Assembly (NCBI GenBank): GCA_049999765.1
Contig: JBNGIQ010007843.1
Span: forward strand, 1-21,138
Length of the DNA stretch: 21,138 bases
Reading direction: 5' to 3'
DNA from: Phaeoceros laevis
Taxonomy: Eukaryota; Anthocerotophyta; Anthocerotopsida; Notothyladales
Below, piece after piece: positions 8,436 to 16,597 of the stretch. The notes beneath the pieces are model-generated. The model did not search any database, was not told the origin of the DNA, and saw only the letters and a list, made by a program, of their open reading frames with translations. The first letter of the stretch is position 1, and each line of letters starts with the position of its first letter. The position numbers and the translations under genes are program-made.

Positions 8436-8760
8436 GTTGGCATAATCACTGCTAGCAACGATCTCACGAGCAAGCGCGCCCGTGACCAGGCCTTCAATGC
8501 TTGGACTGGGTTCCTGCTTGTGAAATCAAAAAATGCCTGGATCTCGGGGTTCAATTGATGGCGGGAGCCTGGAGCAAAATCTCCAGGTGGTCCTTCCCGC
8601 GCCTTTTCAAAGTTCTTACGTTGGCGAAACTGGAGGTATCTGTGAAGGTTGAATACTGTTAGAACCATGGCTGCTAAAAAACGTCCAGAGAAACGGCTTC
8701 GGACAGCGATCCGGGCGTACTCAATTGAGCCACAAGAAGAAGCACTTACTGTTACGCCAC
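8436..8760 (-). other. Probable 5' exons and introns of the long minus-strand gene
   Basis: On the minus strand, a donor CAAC|GTAAGAAC at 8619 and an acceptor TTTTGATTTCACAAGCAG ending at 8514 define a likely 106-bp intron. The exon after it enters the frame EPSPSIEGLVTGALA... leading into the main exon. Another donor, AACA|GTAAGT at 8749, pairs with acceptors ending at 8671 (TTTTTTAGCAG) or 8656 (TTCTAACAG). Using 8656, the small exon 8655-8620 reads YSTFTDTSSFAN in a phase that joins the main exon, but I cannot find its start codon. A competing unspliced frame (ATG at 8668, 101 codons) also exists. The 5' end is therefore unresolved. Confidence 0.4.
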
Positions 8761-9164
8761 TCTATTTGCACCGCATTGACCGGAAGTGACCTTAAGAAGT
8801 ACATTCGTGGTGTTTGATGGGTAAAAAGTACTAAAAACCACACGAGCGGGAGCAAGTGCATTAACGCGGCGCAGAGGACCAGATACAGTCTGAGATTCTG
8901 CGTGATCTGCCCCTTTCCCTTCACCTCCTACCAAGATGATCTGATGTGAGATCTGGAGTCTGGATACTAGTTGCAATTTTTCTGCAGTGTCGCAATCACA
9001 AAATGTTCCGGAAGGTTTGCCTCAGGGTGAAACTTGTTCGCAGCTGCTTGGGAGAAGGAATTGGTAAAGTTGTGCTTAGCACAAAAGGTAGCTATGATTA
9101 AGAGGTCTTCGGACTGCTTTCTTCTTTCTAATAAATGAACAAAGAAGAATTTAACAGCAGGAAT
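8761..9164. other. Intergenic, nothing recognised
   Basis: No protein similarity or repeat was noted in this stretch apart from short chance open frames. It may contain the promoter of the long minus-strand gene. Confidence 0.5.
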
Positions 9165-10205
9165 GGTAACAGACCCCAGCTGTCACCAGTAGTCTTGCAT
9201 CCACCTGCTTCTTCTCTAAACTCATGCACCTTATCTGCAGAGTCCCACATGGCAGCAGCACATATATGTTGGACATCAAGAAATATGCTGAAGCATCCTG
9301 CGGCTGCATATGCACACCACATTTTCCCAGTGATAGGTGGCCACGATACTGACAGGCAGCAAGCAGGGACAACCATATCTACGGTTCCACGCTGCACTAG
9401 CAAGCTGGACAGCAAGCTCACCAGCCTTGTGAAGCAACCGACGTGCCAAAGCAGCAGGTCTCCCATGCTGACATAATGCGCAGTCTCTGGGGTGACTTCA
9501 TAGTCTAGTTGCAAGGACTGGAAGTAGGCAATACCTACGAGGCCAGCATAGCTGCATGTAGAGACGAGTGGAACAAAGGCCAACTATGCCAACTGCATTC
9601 TCTCGTAGTACTTCAGGCTTGCCCAAATATCTCCTCTACGGGCATAACCAGCAATGATGGCATTCCAGAGGACTTGATCCACCTGTGGCAGCCTGAGCAT
9701 CACACTCCCATATGCACCAGCAAGAGTGTTTGCTAGCTGTGCAACCAAACCAATCTCAAGTGATACAAGGTCTTGGTGAATCTGAGTAACAGCCTCCAGG
9801 CTTTCATTTTTTATGAACGCCTGCAATATGTACAGATCTGTATCTGAAGTCACCACATCCTTTTGCATCTGTCGGTATGGGTCCAGATATTATTCTGGTT
9901 AGCCATGCATCACATAATGCCAAGTCCTGCTTTGTCGAGAGTCACAGACATTCAACTTCAGTACTCCCACGCTTCCCATACATGCGTACAAGTCTCACAT
10001 CAAAGAGGGGTACCGGAGTCGTAGCCTTTCATGCAAGCTTCAGCATGTATTGCTCTCCTCTTTGCCGAGCACTTGACGAGCCCGTCACCATTGCACCCTC
10101 TTCCTTCTTTGCAGGCTTAGAGTGTGCATGCAAAATTTGTGCATCTGGAGAGACACCCGCCTGAAGCAATGCTCCATGTAACTGCAAAGCCATCTCTGCT
10201 TGGCC
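9165..10205 (-). pseudogene. Decayed PLS-type PPR gene, minus strand
   Basis: Reading right to left, fragments in several frames line up with the usual order of a PPR protein: QLHGALLQAGVSPDA (about 10190), LVRMYGKRGS (about 9985), VLWNAIIAGYARRGD (about 9650), FVPLVSTCSYAGLV (about 9575), a MSNIY-type stretch (about 9285, other frame), and ADKVHEFREEAG with KTTGDSW (about 9235-9178), which resembles the E-type C-terminal motifs. Several frame changes and an in-frame TAG at 9584-9586, between ERMQLA and LAFVPLV, break it. PPR proteins of this class bind organelle RNA; this copy cannot make a full protein. It lies head-to-head with the plus-strand PPR gene at 10351. Confidence 0.75.
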
Positions 10206-10350
10206 CTGCTGAATTGGCCCCACTTTACGTACTCGCCCGTAAATATGTGTAGTCCTCGTACTACGTGAGAACGAGTAGTCTGGGTAGGGCATCGTAAGAA
10301 ACGATCTCCAACGACGGAATGGAGATGTGCGATGAAAGCGCTCGGTTTTG

Positions 10351-11196
10351 ATGATCTTCAGAATTCGATTCTTCGTGAACCGTGAACGCGGAAGCTGCGC
10401 TTCGAGCTTTTCCACTGTCTCTTCAAATCTCGGTTTTGGTGCTCCCTATAGTTGGGCGCAGAGGGGAGCTTCAGACGAGCTGAGGCGTAGCATTATTATT
10501 GAGAGGCTTGACAACCAGAAAGGACCACTACCAGGTTATATGGATGTCCTCACACGCATGGAGCGGCAGGGCAGAATTCCCTCAGTAAATTCGTACAGAT
10601 CTATTCTGAAAGAATGTGGAAAAAGGAAGGCCCTGACTTTTGCCAAGAGAGTACATGCTCATTTGGCTAAACATGGTTTGGAGTCAAACAGGTCCCTTGG
10701 TGAATTTGTTGTGAGCATCCTTGTAAAATGTGGTGACATTGAAGCTGCCCTTCAGGTATTCCGCAGGTTGCCACACAGAACTGTTCTCTCTTGGACAGCT
10801 ATTATTTCTGGTTACACCAGTACTGGGCAAAGTCAGAGGGCTATTAGAATGTTTCAGTGGATGAAAGAGGAAGGTGTACAGCCAAATGCATTTACCATTG
10901 TGAGCCTACTGAAAGCCTGTGGCGCCATGGCCAGTCTGGAAGAGGGAAAGCGCATCCATGAAGAAGCTGTGAAACACAGGTGTGAAACTGACTTGTTCGT
11001 GCATTCTTGTCTAGTCGATATGTATGGAAGGTGTGGGAGCAGTGTGGATGCGCAAAATGTGTTTGATGAGTTGACCCAGCCTGATGTGGTGGCATGGACT
11101 GCATTGCTTACAGCTTATGTGCAGCAGGCTCAAGCAGAGAGAGCTTTGGAGATTTATGAACAGATGCCAGCTGGAGAAAGGTGTGAGTCCAGATAG
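10351..11196 (+). CDS. PLS-class PPR protein, truncated by a one-base insertion
   Basis: Codes for 281 residues from the ATG at 10351. The Arg/Ser-rich N terminus with few acidic residues (MIFRIRFFVNRERGSCASSF) looks like a mitochondrial or plastid targeting peptide. From about residue 80 it carries PPR motifs of alternating P, L and S type, e.g. NSYRSILKECGKR, VLSWTAIISGYTSTGQ, NAFTIVSLLKACG, LVDMYGRCGS and VVAWTALLTAYVQQ. Known PLS proteins of this kind bind organelle transcripts and often direct C-to-U editing through a C-terminal E/DYW region, which is missing here. The frame stops at 11194 because of one extra C in ATGCCAG at 11167-11168. Removing it restores LEKGVSPDSRTFAVF. The continuation to about 11340 is only weakly PPR-like, so this is probably a truncated or dying gene rather than a simple sequencing error. 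Confidence 0.7.
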   Translation: MIFRIRFFVNRERGSCASSFSTVSSNLGFGAPYSWAQRGASDELRRSIIIERLDNQKGPLPGYMDVLTRMERQGRIPSVNSYRSILKECGKRKALTFAKRVHAHLAKHGLESNRSLGEFVVSILVKCGDIEAALQVFRRLPHRTVLSWTAIISGYTSTGQSQRAIRMFQWMKEEGVQPNAFTIVSLLKACGAMASLEEGKRIHEEAVKHRCETDLFVHSCLVDMYGRCGSSVDAQNVFDELTQPDVVAWTALLTAYVQQAQAERALEIYEQMPAGERCESR

Positions 11197-11473
11197 TCGG
11201 ACATTTGCGGTTTTTTCTGGAGCGATGAAGGTGCCAGCACAGGCTAAAAGACTGAACGCATATGGATCCCTATTAGCCCATTCAGCATTATGTGCGACAT
11301 ACCCACTCATCCCGCAGCAGAGGAAATGGAAAAAGCAGGAGTGCATCACGTTTCGAAAATCCCGAATACGTTTTCAAACAAGGATGGCTAAACTGAAGGG
11401 CTGGTTCGCCAATGCTCAACACCCCTTTGCTCCAGCTTTCCACTTCCATTCTTTGGGAAGATCGGGACCATAG
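11197..11473 (+). pseudogene. Frame-shifted tail of the PPR gene
   Basis: In the +1-shifted frame the sequence reads GVSPDSRTFAVFSGAMKV and then AQAKRLNAYG, which resembles the start of another PPR unit with the typical 'A.A.RLHA' stretch degenerated. Beyond about 11340 no PPR similarity remains. The block ends at the left border of duplication A1. Confidence 0.45.
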
Positions 11474-12905
11474 CTTGTCTCAGCAATATATGCGCGGAGA
11501 GTGTCTGTCATGCAGGTCTGGAGGGAGGCTTCAAACTCTGGCAGTAGTAGTAGTAGTACTTAGTAGTATGGTTATGGTGTTTGCCAACTCCACCAACCGG
11601 TGGCAGCTCAGACTCCTTTGCCCCCACAAACGTGCGAGGAATGCCATGGAAGCAGCGTCATGAATGTTGCCACTAAAAGGGTGAATTTCCCACCTAGACC
11701 TACATATAGAGTCTATAGACTAGCTACACTAGTTGAGCACAAACATAAAAATGTTCGTCTTCTGCTGGACACTGAAATTTCTACAAACTTGATGATGCTT
11801 ATCAATGATGAATTGATTTCACCAGAGGGAAATCCCAAATTTAAAGTTGCAGCTCGTTAAGTTGTCTCTTAGACTAGTTGTGAGTGACTAGTTCAAGAGC
11901 GAACCAGCTCGATGTCCCCCATGATGCCGTTCACATCATCATCCCAGTCCAACCAGCCTCCAACCCGATCGACCCCGTCGATATTGGCAGTGCAAGAGCT
12001 GACTAGTTGTGAGAAGCTATTTCGGACGTTAATGCAGTTGTCGCATTGATATCCGCTGGTGTTGCAGTAGTCGATGTTGGCGCTGCCCCAGTTGCTAAGC
12101 GTGGTGCACTTGCTTCCCACGTCGTTGCTCTGACAGCAGTTTCCAGGCAACTTCCAAATGGCTGCATTCACGTCGTCTTTCGTTGGGCTGTTGGAGCTGG
12201 TATCACAGTGCCATGTCCAGACACTTTGCACTCCCGCAGGCATAAGCGCCGTCAGCACTAGGATCATGTGCACCAGTGCTGCCATGGATGGTACTCGATC
12301 GTAGGTGATCCTTGAGGCTCCCCGGCCGGCCCTGCAGATAACCGATATTTTAATTCTGCAATGTGCAAGAGAGTAAGCCATGCCAGTTGCAGCTGGTAGT
12401 CGTAGCTCTAGCCAGCAGCGCCGTCAATTCAATTCAATTTTGAGCAAGAGAGCTAAAAATGCCATCCATGAGCTGCGAATGCAGAAAAGGAAGGATCACT
12501 CACATGTGGCTCAGTTTGCTGGGAACGTGAAGTGTGCAAAGTCACACAAGGGAATGTTCAAAGCTTTATGGGAGCGGGAGGGGCTAGCTAACTAGTAGAC
12601 GTCTTGGCCTCGTTCTATCCGAAGTTATGGCGGATCCGGACATGTGTTCCTGCTGAACAAGGCAACAAACTGGTCCCGCAAGATTGAAAACTCCGCAGCT
12701 TAGCTGCAATGAATCGGCAATCTTGTGAGAATATGCCAAGATCCATAAACCAGACATGCCAAAATTGCGCATGCGCATGACCTTTTAACTTATGTAGGAG
12801 ACCCTGAAGGTAACTGATCACAAGTGGCTCTGTCGATAGTACTGCCAGGGTTAGCGCGCTTCACAGGTTTGGGCCTGTGTAACTATCAACCAGTTGAATG
12901 GCCTC
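11474..12905. repeat. Segmental duplication A, copy A1
   Basis: From CTTGTCTCAGCAATATATGC at 11474 to GAATGGCCT at about 12905 this block is closely similar, in the same orientation, to 17274-18645. It holds the 3' flank, the whole secreted 8-Cys gene and about 600 bp upstream of it. A1 has an AGT/GTA microsatellite (about 11541-11570) that A2 lacks. No terminal inverted repeats or target-site duplication were seen, so this looks like a segmental duplication rather than a known transposon class. Confidence 0.9.
11893..12285 (-). CDS. Small secreted 8-cysteine protein, copy 1
   Basis: 130 residues from the ATG at 12285. The start is chosen because it directly opens a signal peptide (MAALVHMILVLTALM..., cleavage likely near residue 21). 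The frame is open further upstream but looks non-coding. The mature part has eight cysteines (27, 50, 51, 60, 74, 81, 84, 98) in the order C, CC, C, C, C..C, C, with conserved blocks NSPTKDDVN, SKCTTL, WGSANIDYC and LVSSC, then GVDRVGGWL and an acidic C terminus. I do not recognise the family with confidence. The layout recalls small secreted cysteine-rich effector- or killer-toxin-like proteins, without proof of that activity. The paralogue at 17640-18029 keeps all eight cysteines but differs strongly between them. A possible 5' UTR intron acceptor, CACATTGCAG, lies upstream near 12357. Confidence 0.75.
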   Translation of the reverse strand: MAALVHMILVLTALMPAGVQSVWTWHCDTSSNSPTKDDVNAAIWKLPGNCCQSNDVGSKCTTLSNWGSANIDYCNTSGYQCDNCINVRNSFSQLVSSCTANIDGVDRVGGWLDWDDDVNGIMGDIELVRS

Positions 12906-13113
12906 AGGGTTTAGCTGCAACCCTGAACCCTGCCGGGTATTCCATTTCTTACACCTTGTTGCTAACCTCCTGGGGCCCCAGAGTGACTTGTCGTGACAGA
13001 CTTGTTTTCAAGAGCAAGCACCAGCCTTTCAGCAACCATAGGAGTGGTTGTTACAAATTTATGGAAACAACTAACTTGATGTTGGTGGTGTTTGAACTCT
13101 TGATCTCAAACAG
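12286..13113. other. 5' flank of secreted 8-Cys gene and upstream region of GMC remnant
   Basis: 12286-12905 is the upstream part of duplication A1, almost identical to A2 in the first 150 bp and presumably including the promoter of the minus-strand 8-Cys gene. 12906-13113 is unique sequence before the acceptor of the GMC exon at 13112-13113. The first exon with a signal peptide that HOTHEAD-like genes normally have was not found here. Confidence 0.5.
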
Positions 13114-13760
13114 GTTTGATCCACAATGATCCTCGGTTCAGCTTCATCTACGACGCTACTACAGCACCCAAGAAGAGTGCTATATATGACTACATCGTTG
13201 TTGGGGGTGGAACAGCAGGATGTCCACTTGCTGCCACCCTGTCCGAGAAGTACAGAGTCTTGGTGCTGGAAAGGGGAGGCCAGCCATGCACAGACCCTGA
13301 CGCTCAGGAAGCTGTGGGATACACCTCCATCCAGGTTCAGACAACAGAAGCACCCACAAGAGCTGGGCAGAGATTTATGTCGGAAGACGGTGTGGTGAAT
13401 CTGAGAGCAAATGTCCTTGGTGGAGGAAGTGCTGTAAATGCTGGATTTTTTACCTATGCCAGCACTGAGGATGTTCAGAGTTTCAGGTGGGATGCAGAAC
13501 TCGTGAATGCCTCCTACGTACAACTGGATTGCAGAGGTGGTGGCGGGCTTTCCGGAGGTGCAGCTGTGGCAAAGTGGCTGAAGCAGGGACTGTTACAAGC
13601 AGGCATTGTTCCTGACAGTGGAAGCACATACCAGCATGTGCAAGGAACAAAAGTGGGAGGCTGCAGCTTGAAGCTGGTGGAGGAGTTCGCTCGCAGTTTG
13701 CAGAATTGGTCCAGGGCCGATAAGACCCAATTCGTTCAGGGTGGTTTTCTGCTCCAAAAG

Positions 13761-13845
13761 GCAAGCTGACTCCACTCAAGGGCCGTCTTCCAACCCTGTG
13801 GCTGTACATTTGCAGGGGCTAACTGTTCCAAATTTGGGCATGCAG
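13761..13845 (+). other. Predicted GC-AG intron in GMC remnant, 85 bp
   Basis: Donor CAAAAG|GCAAGCTG at 13755-13768 and acceptor GGGCATGCAG ending at 13845, with a good CTAAC branch-site candidate at 13819-13823. The join moves the frame correctly and gives GGFLLQK followed by VYRPHATGWLRL, which aligns without gap to the family pattern. An earlier acceptor at 13815 keeps the frame too but would insert ten residues. Confidence 0.6.
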
Positions 13846-14274
13846 GTGTACAGGCCACATGCTACTGGGTGGCTCAGGTTACGCACTACAGATGTGAAAG
13901 ATTCTCCAATGGTGCGGTTCAACTACTACGACAACCCTGAGGATCTACAGGTTTGTGCAGAAGGCATTCGGGTGCTCAAGAGGGTTGTGGAGTCTCCGGG
14001 CTTCAGTAGCTTCACATACAGGGAGGGAGAGGTTCCCGACCTGGAAAAGCGCTTGCTCCCTAATTATCTGAATGACACCCCACGACTGGAACAATGGTGC
14101 AAAGACACGGTGAGCACAATTTGGCACTACCATGGCTCCAGGTTGCCTCAGGGATTCTGTGGTGGATGAAACATACCGGGTGAACCATGTTAAAGGCTTG
14201 CGCGTGGTGGATGGGTCCACTTGGAGCATATCCCCAGGTGCAAACCCACAGGCAACTGTCATGATGCTTGGGAG

Positions 14275-14372
14275 GTGAGTCTTGAGAAATAGTGCACTTC
14301 CTTGCATTTGTCCAGATGATCTGGCTAAAAGTGATATTAGCATCAACCACATGCATGATGTTGTGGCCACAG
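14275..14372 (+). other. GT-AG intron in GMC remnant, 98 bp
   Basis: Donor GGGAG|GTGAGT at 14275 and acceptor GTGGCCACAG ending at 14372. Joining them gives GR|YVGVQMLRERAG, the expected C-terminal family motif. Confidence 0.85.
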
Positions 14373-14635
14373 GTACGTGGGAGTTCAAATGCTGAGAGAG
14401 CGTGCTGGAGACTCTGCAAACCAGTATAGCCTGGCGCCTTCTAGAGCTAAAGATTTCTCAGATTAGTTCTATTCGGACCCAGCCAACAACCAGTGTCGTT
14501 TCTTGTGCATATTGTAGCTGACACGGCTCTTCTGGCCAAAATAAAGAAGTCCCGAAGTCTGCAAATTCATGGAAGATCATGGACAAGGCCTGCATATTCT
14601 ACCAAGATACCTTGCAAAGCATTGGTTCTTCCGTT

Positions 14636-14675
14636 CCAATCAAACACTATAAACAAACTTCTTCTTCTTCTTCGG
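14636..14675 (+). promoter_or_regulatory. CCAAT and TATA boxes of the lectin gene
   Basis: CCAAT at 14636-14640, TATAAA at 14648-14653 and a (CTT)n pyrimidine patch at 14658-14675 lie about 100 bp upstream of the lectin ATG. This predicts a transcription start near 14680 and a 5' UTR of about 70 nt. Confidence 0.65.
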
Positions 14676-14751
14676 TTCCCAAGTCTCACTAATAAGAAGC
14701 GACGACAGGTGCACATAGGGAGGGCAGAAACTCACTGCCAAAGACTGGACC

Positions 14752-15317
14752 ATGGCTCACCACATCGGGCTTGTGCTGCTGCTGTTGGCAGTGGCAGTCT
14801 GCCAGCTGCTTATTTCTGTGAAAGCACAGAACCTGTGTTCCCAAAGCTTCGTCAATTATCCGGGCAAGCTACAGCCGGGTACTTTGCTCATTGATGACGA
14901 CCACAACTACGTGTTGGCGATGCAGTGGGACTGCAATCTGGTGTTGTACGAGCCTCGTAAAAACGGGGCTGTTTTGTGGAACTCTGGAACCGCCAGCAAA
15001 GGTTCCAGCTGCTATGCAACCATGCAGAGGGATGGAGTTTTCGCAATTTACGATCAAGAAGCTAACAACAACTTCGTATGGGGCTCCGACTCCAAGCAGT
15101 CTAACACTGATGGTAACCACGCTATGGGAATTCCTTCTTCCTGTTTCTCTTTTTGAGACGTTTCTGAAACGCTTTGCGTGGTGTTGTACTAGCGTGCATG
15201 TACCAAGCGGTCATTCAGCAGGACGGGAACTTTGTGATCTACTGCGTCGCTCTCCCGGATGATGACACGCCAAAGTATGCCATCTGGGCAACTAATACAG
15301 TAACTAACAACGGATGA
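14752..15317 (+). CDS. Secreted single-domain GNA-type (bulb) mannose-binding lectin
   Basis: 161 residues from two exons (14752-15112 and 15193-15317). Residues 1 to about 25 form a signal peptide (MAHHIGLVLLLLAVAVC...). The mature part is one B-lectin domain with three candidate sugar-binding motifs of the pattern QxDxNxVxY: QWDCNLVLY (58-66) and QQDGNFVIY (129-137) match fully, while QRDGVFAIY (92-100) is degenerate. Proteins of this family bind mannose or mannose-containing glycans and act outside the cell, often in defence. The length is typical for a single-domain lectin. The third motif depends on splicing of the 80-bp intron, because unspliced reading stops at 15156. It has its own CCAAT/TATA promoter. 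The last exon and 3' UTR are duplicated directly downstream. I see no lesion, so this is the most convincing intact gene in the right half. Confidence 0.88.
15113..15192 (+). other. Lectin intron, 80 bp, GT-AG
   Basis: Donor GATG|GTAACC at 15113 and acceptor TGTTGTACTAG ending at 15192, phase 1. Joining creates a GCG codon and continues CMYQAVIQQDGN, restoring the third lectin motif. Confidence 0.85.
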
Positions 15318-15748
15318 TATGCGTCTCCCAATGTGGAACAACTGAACAACTTTGGCTGGACTAAGACCTTTGAGCTCGAGTGAGGAATTGATTCAATTGA
15401 AGTAGTATTAGTAGTAGTAAATTAACCCTTGAAGGACCAGCGTTACGAAACGCTCGAAACTCCCGTTGAAATAGCGCTTCTTTTTAGAAGTAGTCCGCTG
15501 TTTGTGATCTACGCTGGCGAGTATTCTGAGAAGACAATTCATGCCATCAGGTCAACTAATACTAACAACGGATGATATGCATCTACCAATGTAGAACAAC
15601 TTTGGCTGGAATAAGACCTTTGAGCTCGAGTGAGGAATTGATTCAATTGAAGTAGTATTAGTAGTAGTAAATTAACCCTTAAGGGACCAGCGTTTTGAAA
15701 CGCTAGAAACTGCAGTTGAAACTGCGCTTCTTTTGAGAAGTAGTCCTG
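15231..15748 (+). repeat. Tandem duplication of lectin 3' exon and UTR, about 270-bp unit
   Basis: 15231-15500 and 15501-15748 are diverged tandem copies, both starting TTTGTGATCTAC. Non-coding parts (e.g. GAGCTCGAGTGAGGAATTGA) are nearly identical. Each copy carries two short hairpins with conserved stems but different loops: AGCGTT/AACGCT at 15439-15454 and 15689-15704, and CTTCT/AGAAG at 15477-15490 and 15727-15740. Confidence 0.88.
15501..15575 (+). pseudogene. Duplicated fragment of lectin last exon
   Basis: Reads FVIYAGEYSEKTIHAIR then STNTNNG and TGA at 15573-15575, homologous to the lectin C terminus (FVIYCVALPDDD...ATNTVTNNG). It has no start. A good acceptor-like stretch (CTTCTTTTTAG at 15476-15486) lies just upstream but is in the wrong phase for the lectin donor, so use as an alternative last exon is not supported. 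Confidence 0.7.
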
Positions 15749-15749
15749 G

Positions 15750-16400
15750 TTCCATTCTCCCCTGCCCGCTGCGGAATACGTTTTGTCCCACTGGTATTTC
15801 AGGGACACCCGGGATAGGATGGTCGACCGCCTGTCCCTTTCGGGAAAAAGTTTGGGAAAAAACCCGTTGGAGTGCCAACTGTCCCATCCATGAAGTGGTG
15901 CAGGGGACAAACAAAACACCGTCACGGGCCCAAATGTCCCACGAAAGATCCAGCGTGGACAAACCGCTGCGCCACCTGGTTGGAATGCTAGCTCTGGCCC
16001 ACCGGGTGCTAGCTCTGGCCCTCATGGTGCTAGCTCTGGCCCTCATGGTGGTAGTTCCGGCCCTCCTGCACCTTTGTGACTTCAGAGGCAATGACGATGG
16101 TTTTTATTTGTGTAATCCTTGTGGCGCCATCTGGCTTTAGTGACTAGGCAGGCGTTTCGCGGAATGTTGACGTGGTGCCAAATCGTTATGGTGGGGACCA
16201 TTTCTCCCATCCAACTGAAACATGGGACAAACGGTATGCAGGCTTTCCTTCTGTAACAAAATGTTCGCATACCCATATCCAAAAGGGACAGGTGGTCGAC
16301 CATCCTTTCCCGGGTGTCCCTGACAGGCTGACATAGCCCCCATTGTCCCAAAAAAACGATTGGACAAAAAGTATTCCGCACGGAAGGGTGGGTTTCGGAG
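15750..16400. mobile_element. Foldback-like element with long imperfect inverted arms
   Basis: The left arm (about 15771-15845) and the right arm (about 16280-16383, reverse complement) share GCGGAATAC, TTTTGTCC and a stretch of about 45 bp around CAGGGACACCCGGGA and GGATGGTCGACC with only a few mismatches. Weaker similarity continues inward with repeated GTCCC/GGGAC words. The core carries a 21-bp tandem array. No transposase is visible and I could not define a target-site duplication. It could be one MITE/foldback element or two MITE copies in opposite orientation. Confidence 0.55.
15987..16070. repeat. 21-bp tandem repeat, four copies
   Basis: Units at 15987, 16008, 16029 and 16050 based on GCTAGCTCTGGCCCTCATGG. 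The second and third are identical, the first and fourth diverged. The array lies in the core of the inverted-repeat element. Confidence 0.9.
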
Positions 16401-16597
16401 ACGGTACGGGAACCACGATTTGCTTCCTGCCATCTATTTGTGTGTGTGTTTGCCATGGTTTGACTCGGGCGGTTTGCACTTCTGGACTAGGAGTTCAGGT
16501 AGGCCACAGGCAAACTGTACGCAGCGTAGTTTAAGACATCAGTTTTTTAGCAGGGCGTTGATTTGATGGCACAAAATGCACAGGGCTGTGGGTGACC

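Larger units (their letters stand above)
13114..14466 (+). pseudogene. HOTHEAD-like GMC oxidoreductase, degenerate
   Basis: FAD-dependent glucose-methanol-choline oxidoreductase of the plant HOTHEAD/mandelonitrile-lyase-like group. Exon 1 of the usual gene (signal peptide) is not found. The readable part starts after an acceptor at 13112-13113 with FAD-binding YDYIVVGGGTAGCPLAATLS, then LGGGSAVNAGFF and WDAELVNASY. After TYQHVQGTKVGG about 200 expected residues of the central region are absent, and the frame runs directly into VQGGFLLQK. A GC-AG intron (13761-13845) then joins VYRPHATGWLRLRTTDV, NYYDNPEDLQ and TVSTIWHYHG. A one-base insertion near 14133-14135 disrupts the frame in the conserved HYHGGC-type catalytic-histidine region. 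The downstream frame still reads SVVDETYRV, GLRVVDGSTW and GANPQATVMMLGR, then a GT-AG intron and YVGVQMLRERAG up to TAG at 14464. It is most likely non-functional. Confidence 0.8.

Noticed and set aside
7299-8558. Several plus-strand open frames of 80-240 codons
   Set aside because: Opposite the long minus-strand gene; no motifs and no splice or start context.
11893-12285. Assignment of the 8-Cys proteins to KP4 or Ecp2 families
   Set aside because: Cysteine spacing does not clearly match what I know of either; only a general resemblance to small secreted proteins can be stated.
11893-12381. Longer start for the first 8-Cys protein at 12381
   Set aside because: The added 32 residues differ from the other copy's upstream frame and would bury the signal peptide; the ATG at 12285 opens it directly.
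15672-16479. Overlapping open frames in the foldback element, some with hydrophobic ALALALM repeats
   Set aside because: The apparent protein repeats come from the 21-bp DNA array and the frames differ between arms; no transposase motif.
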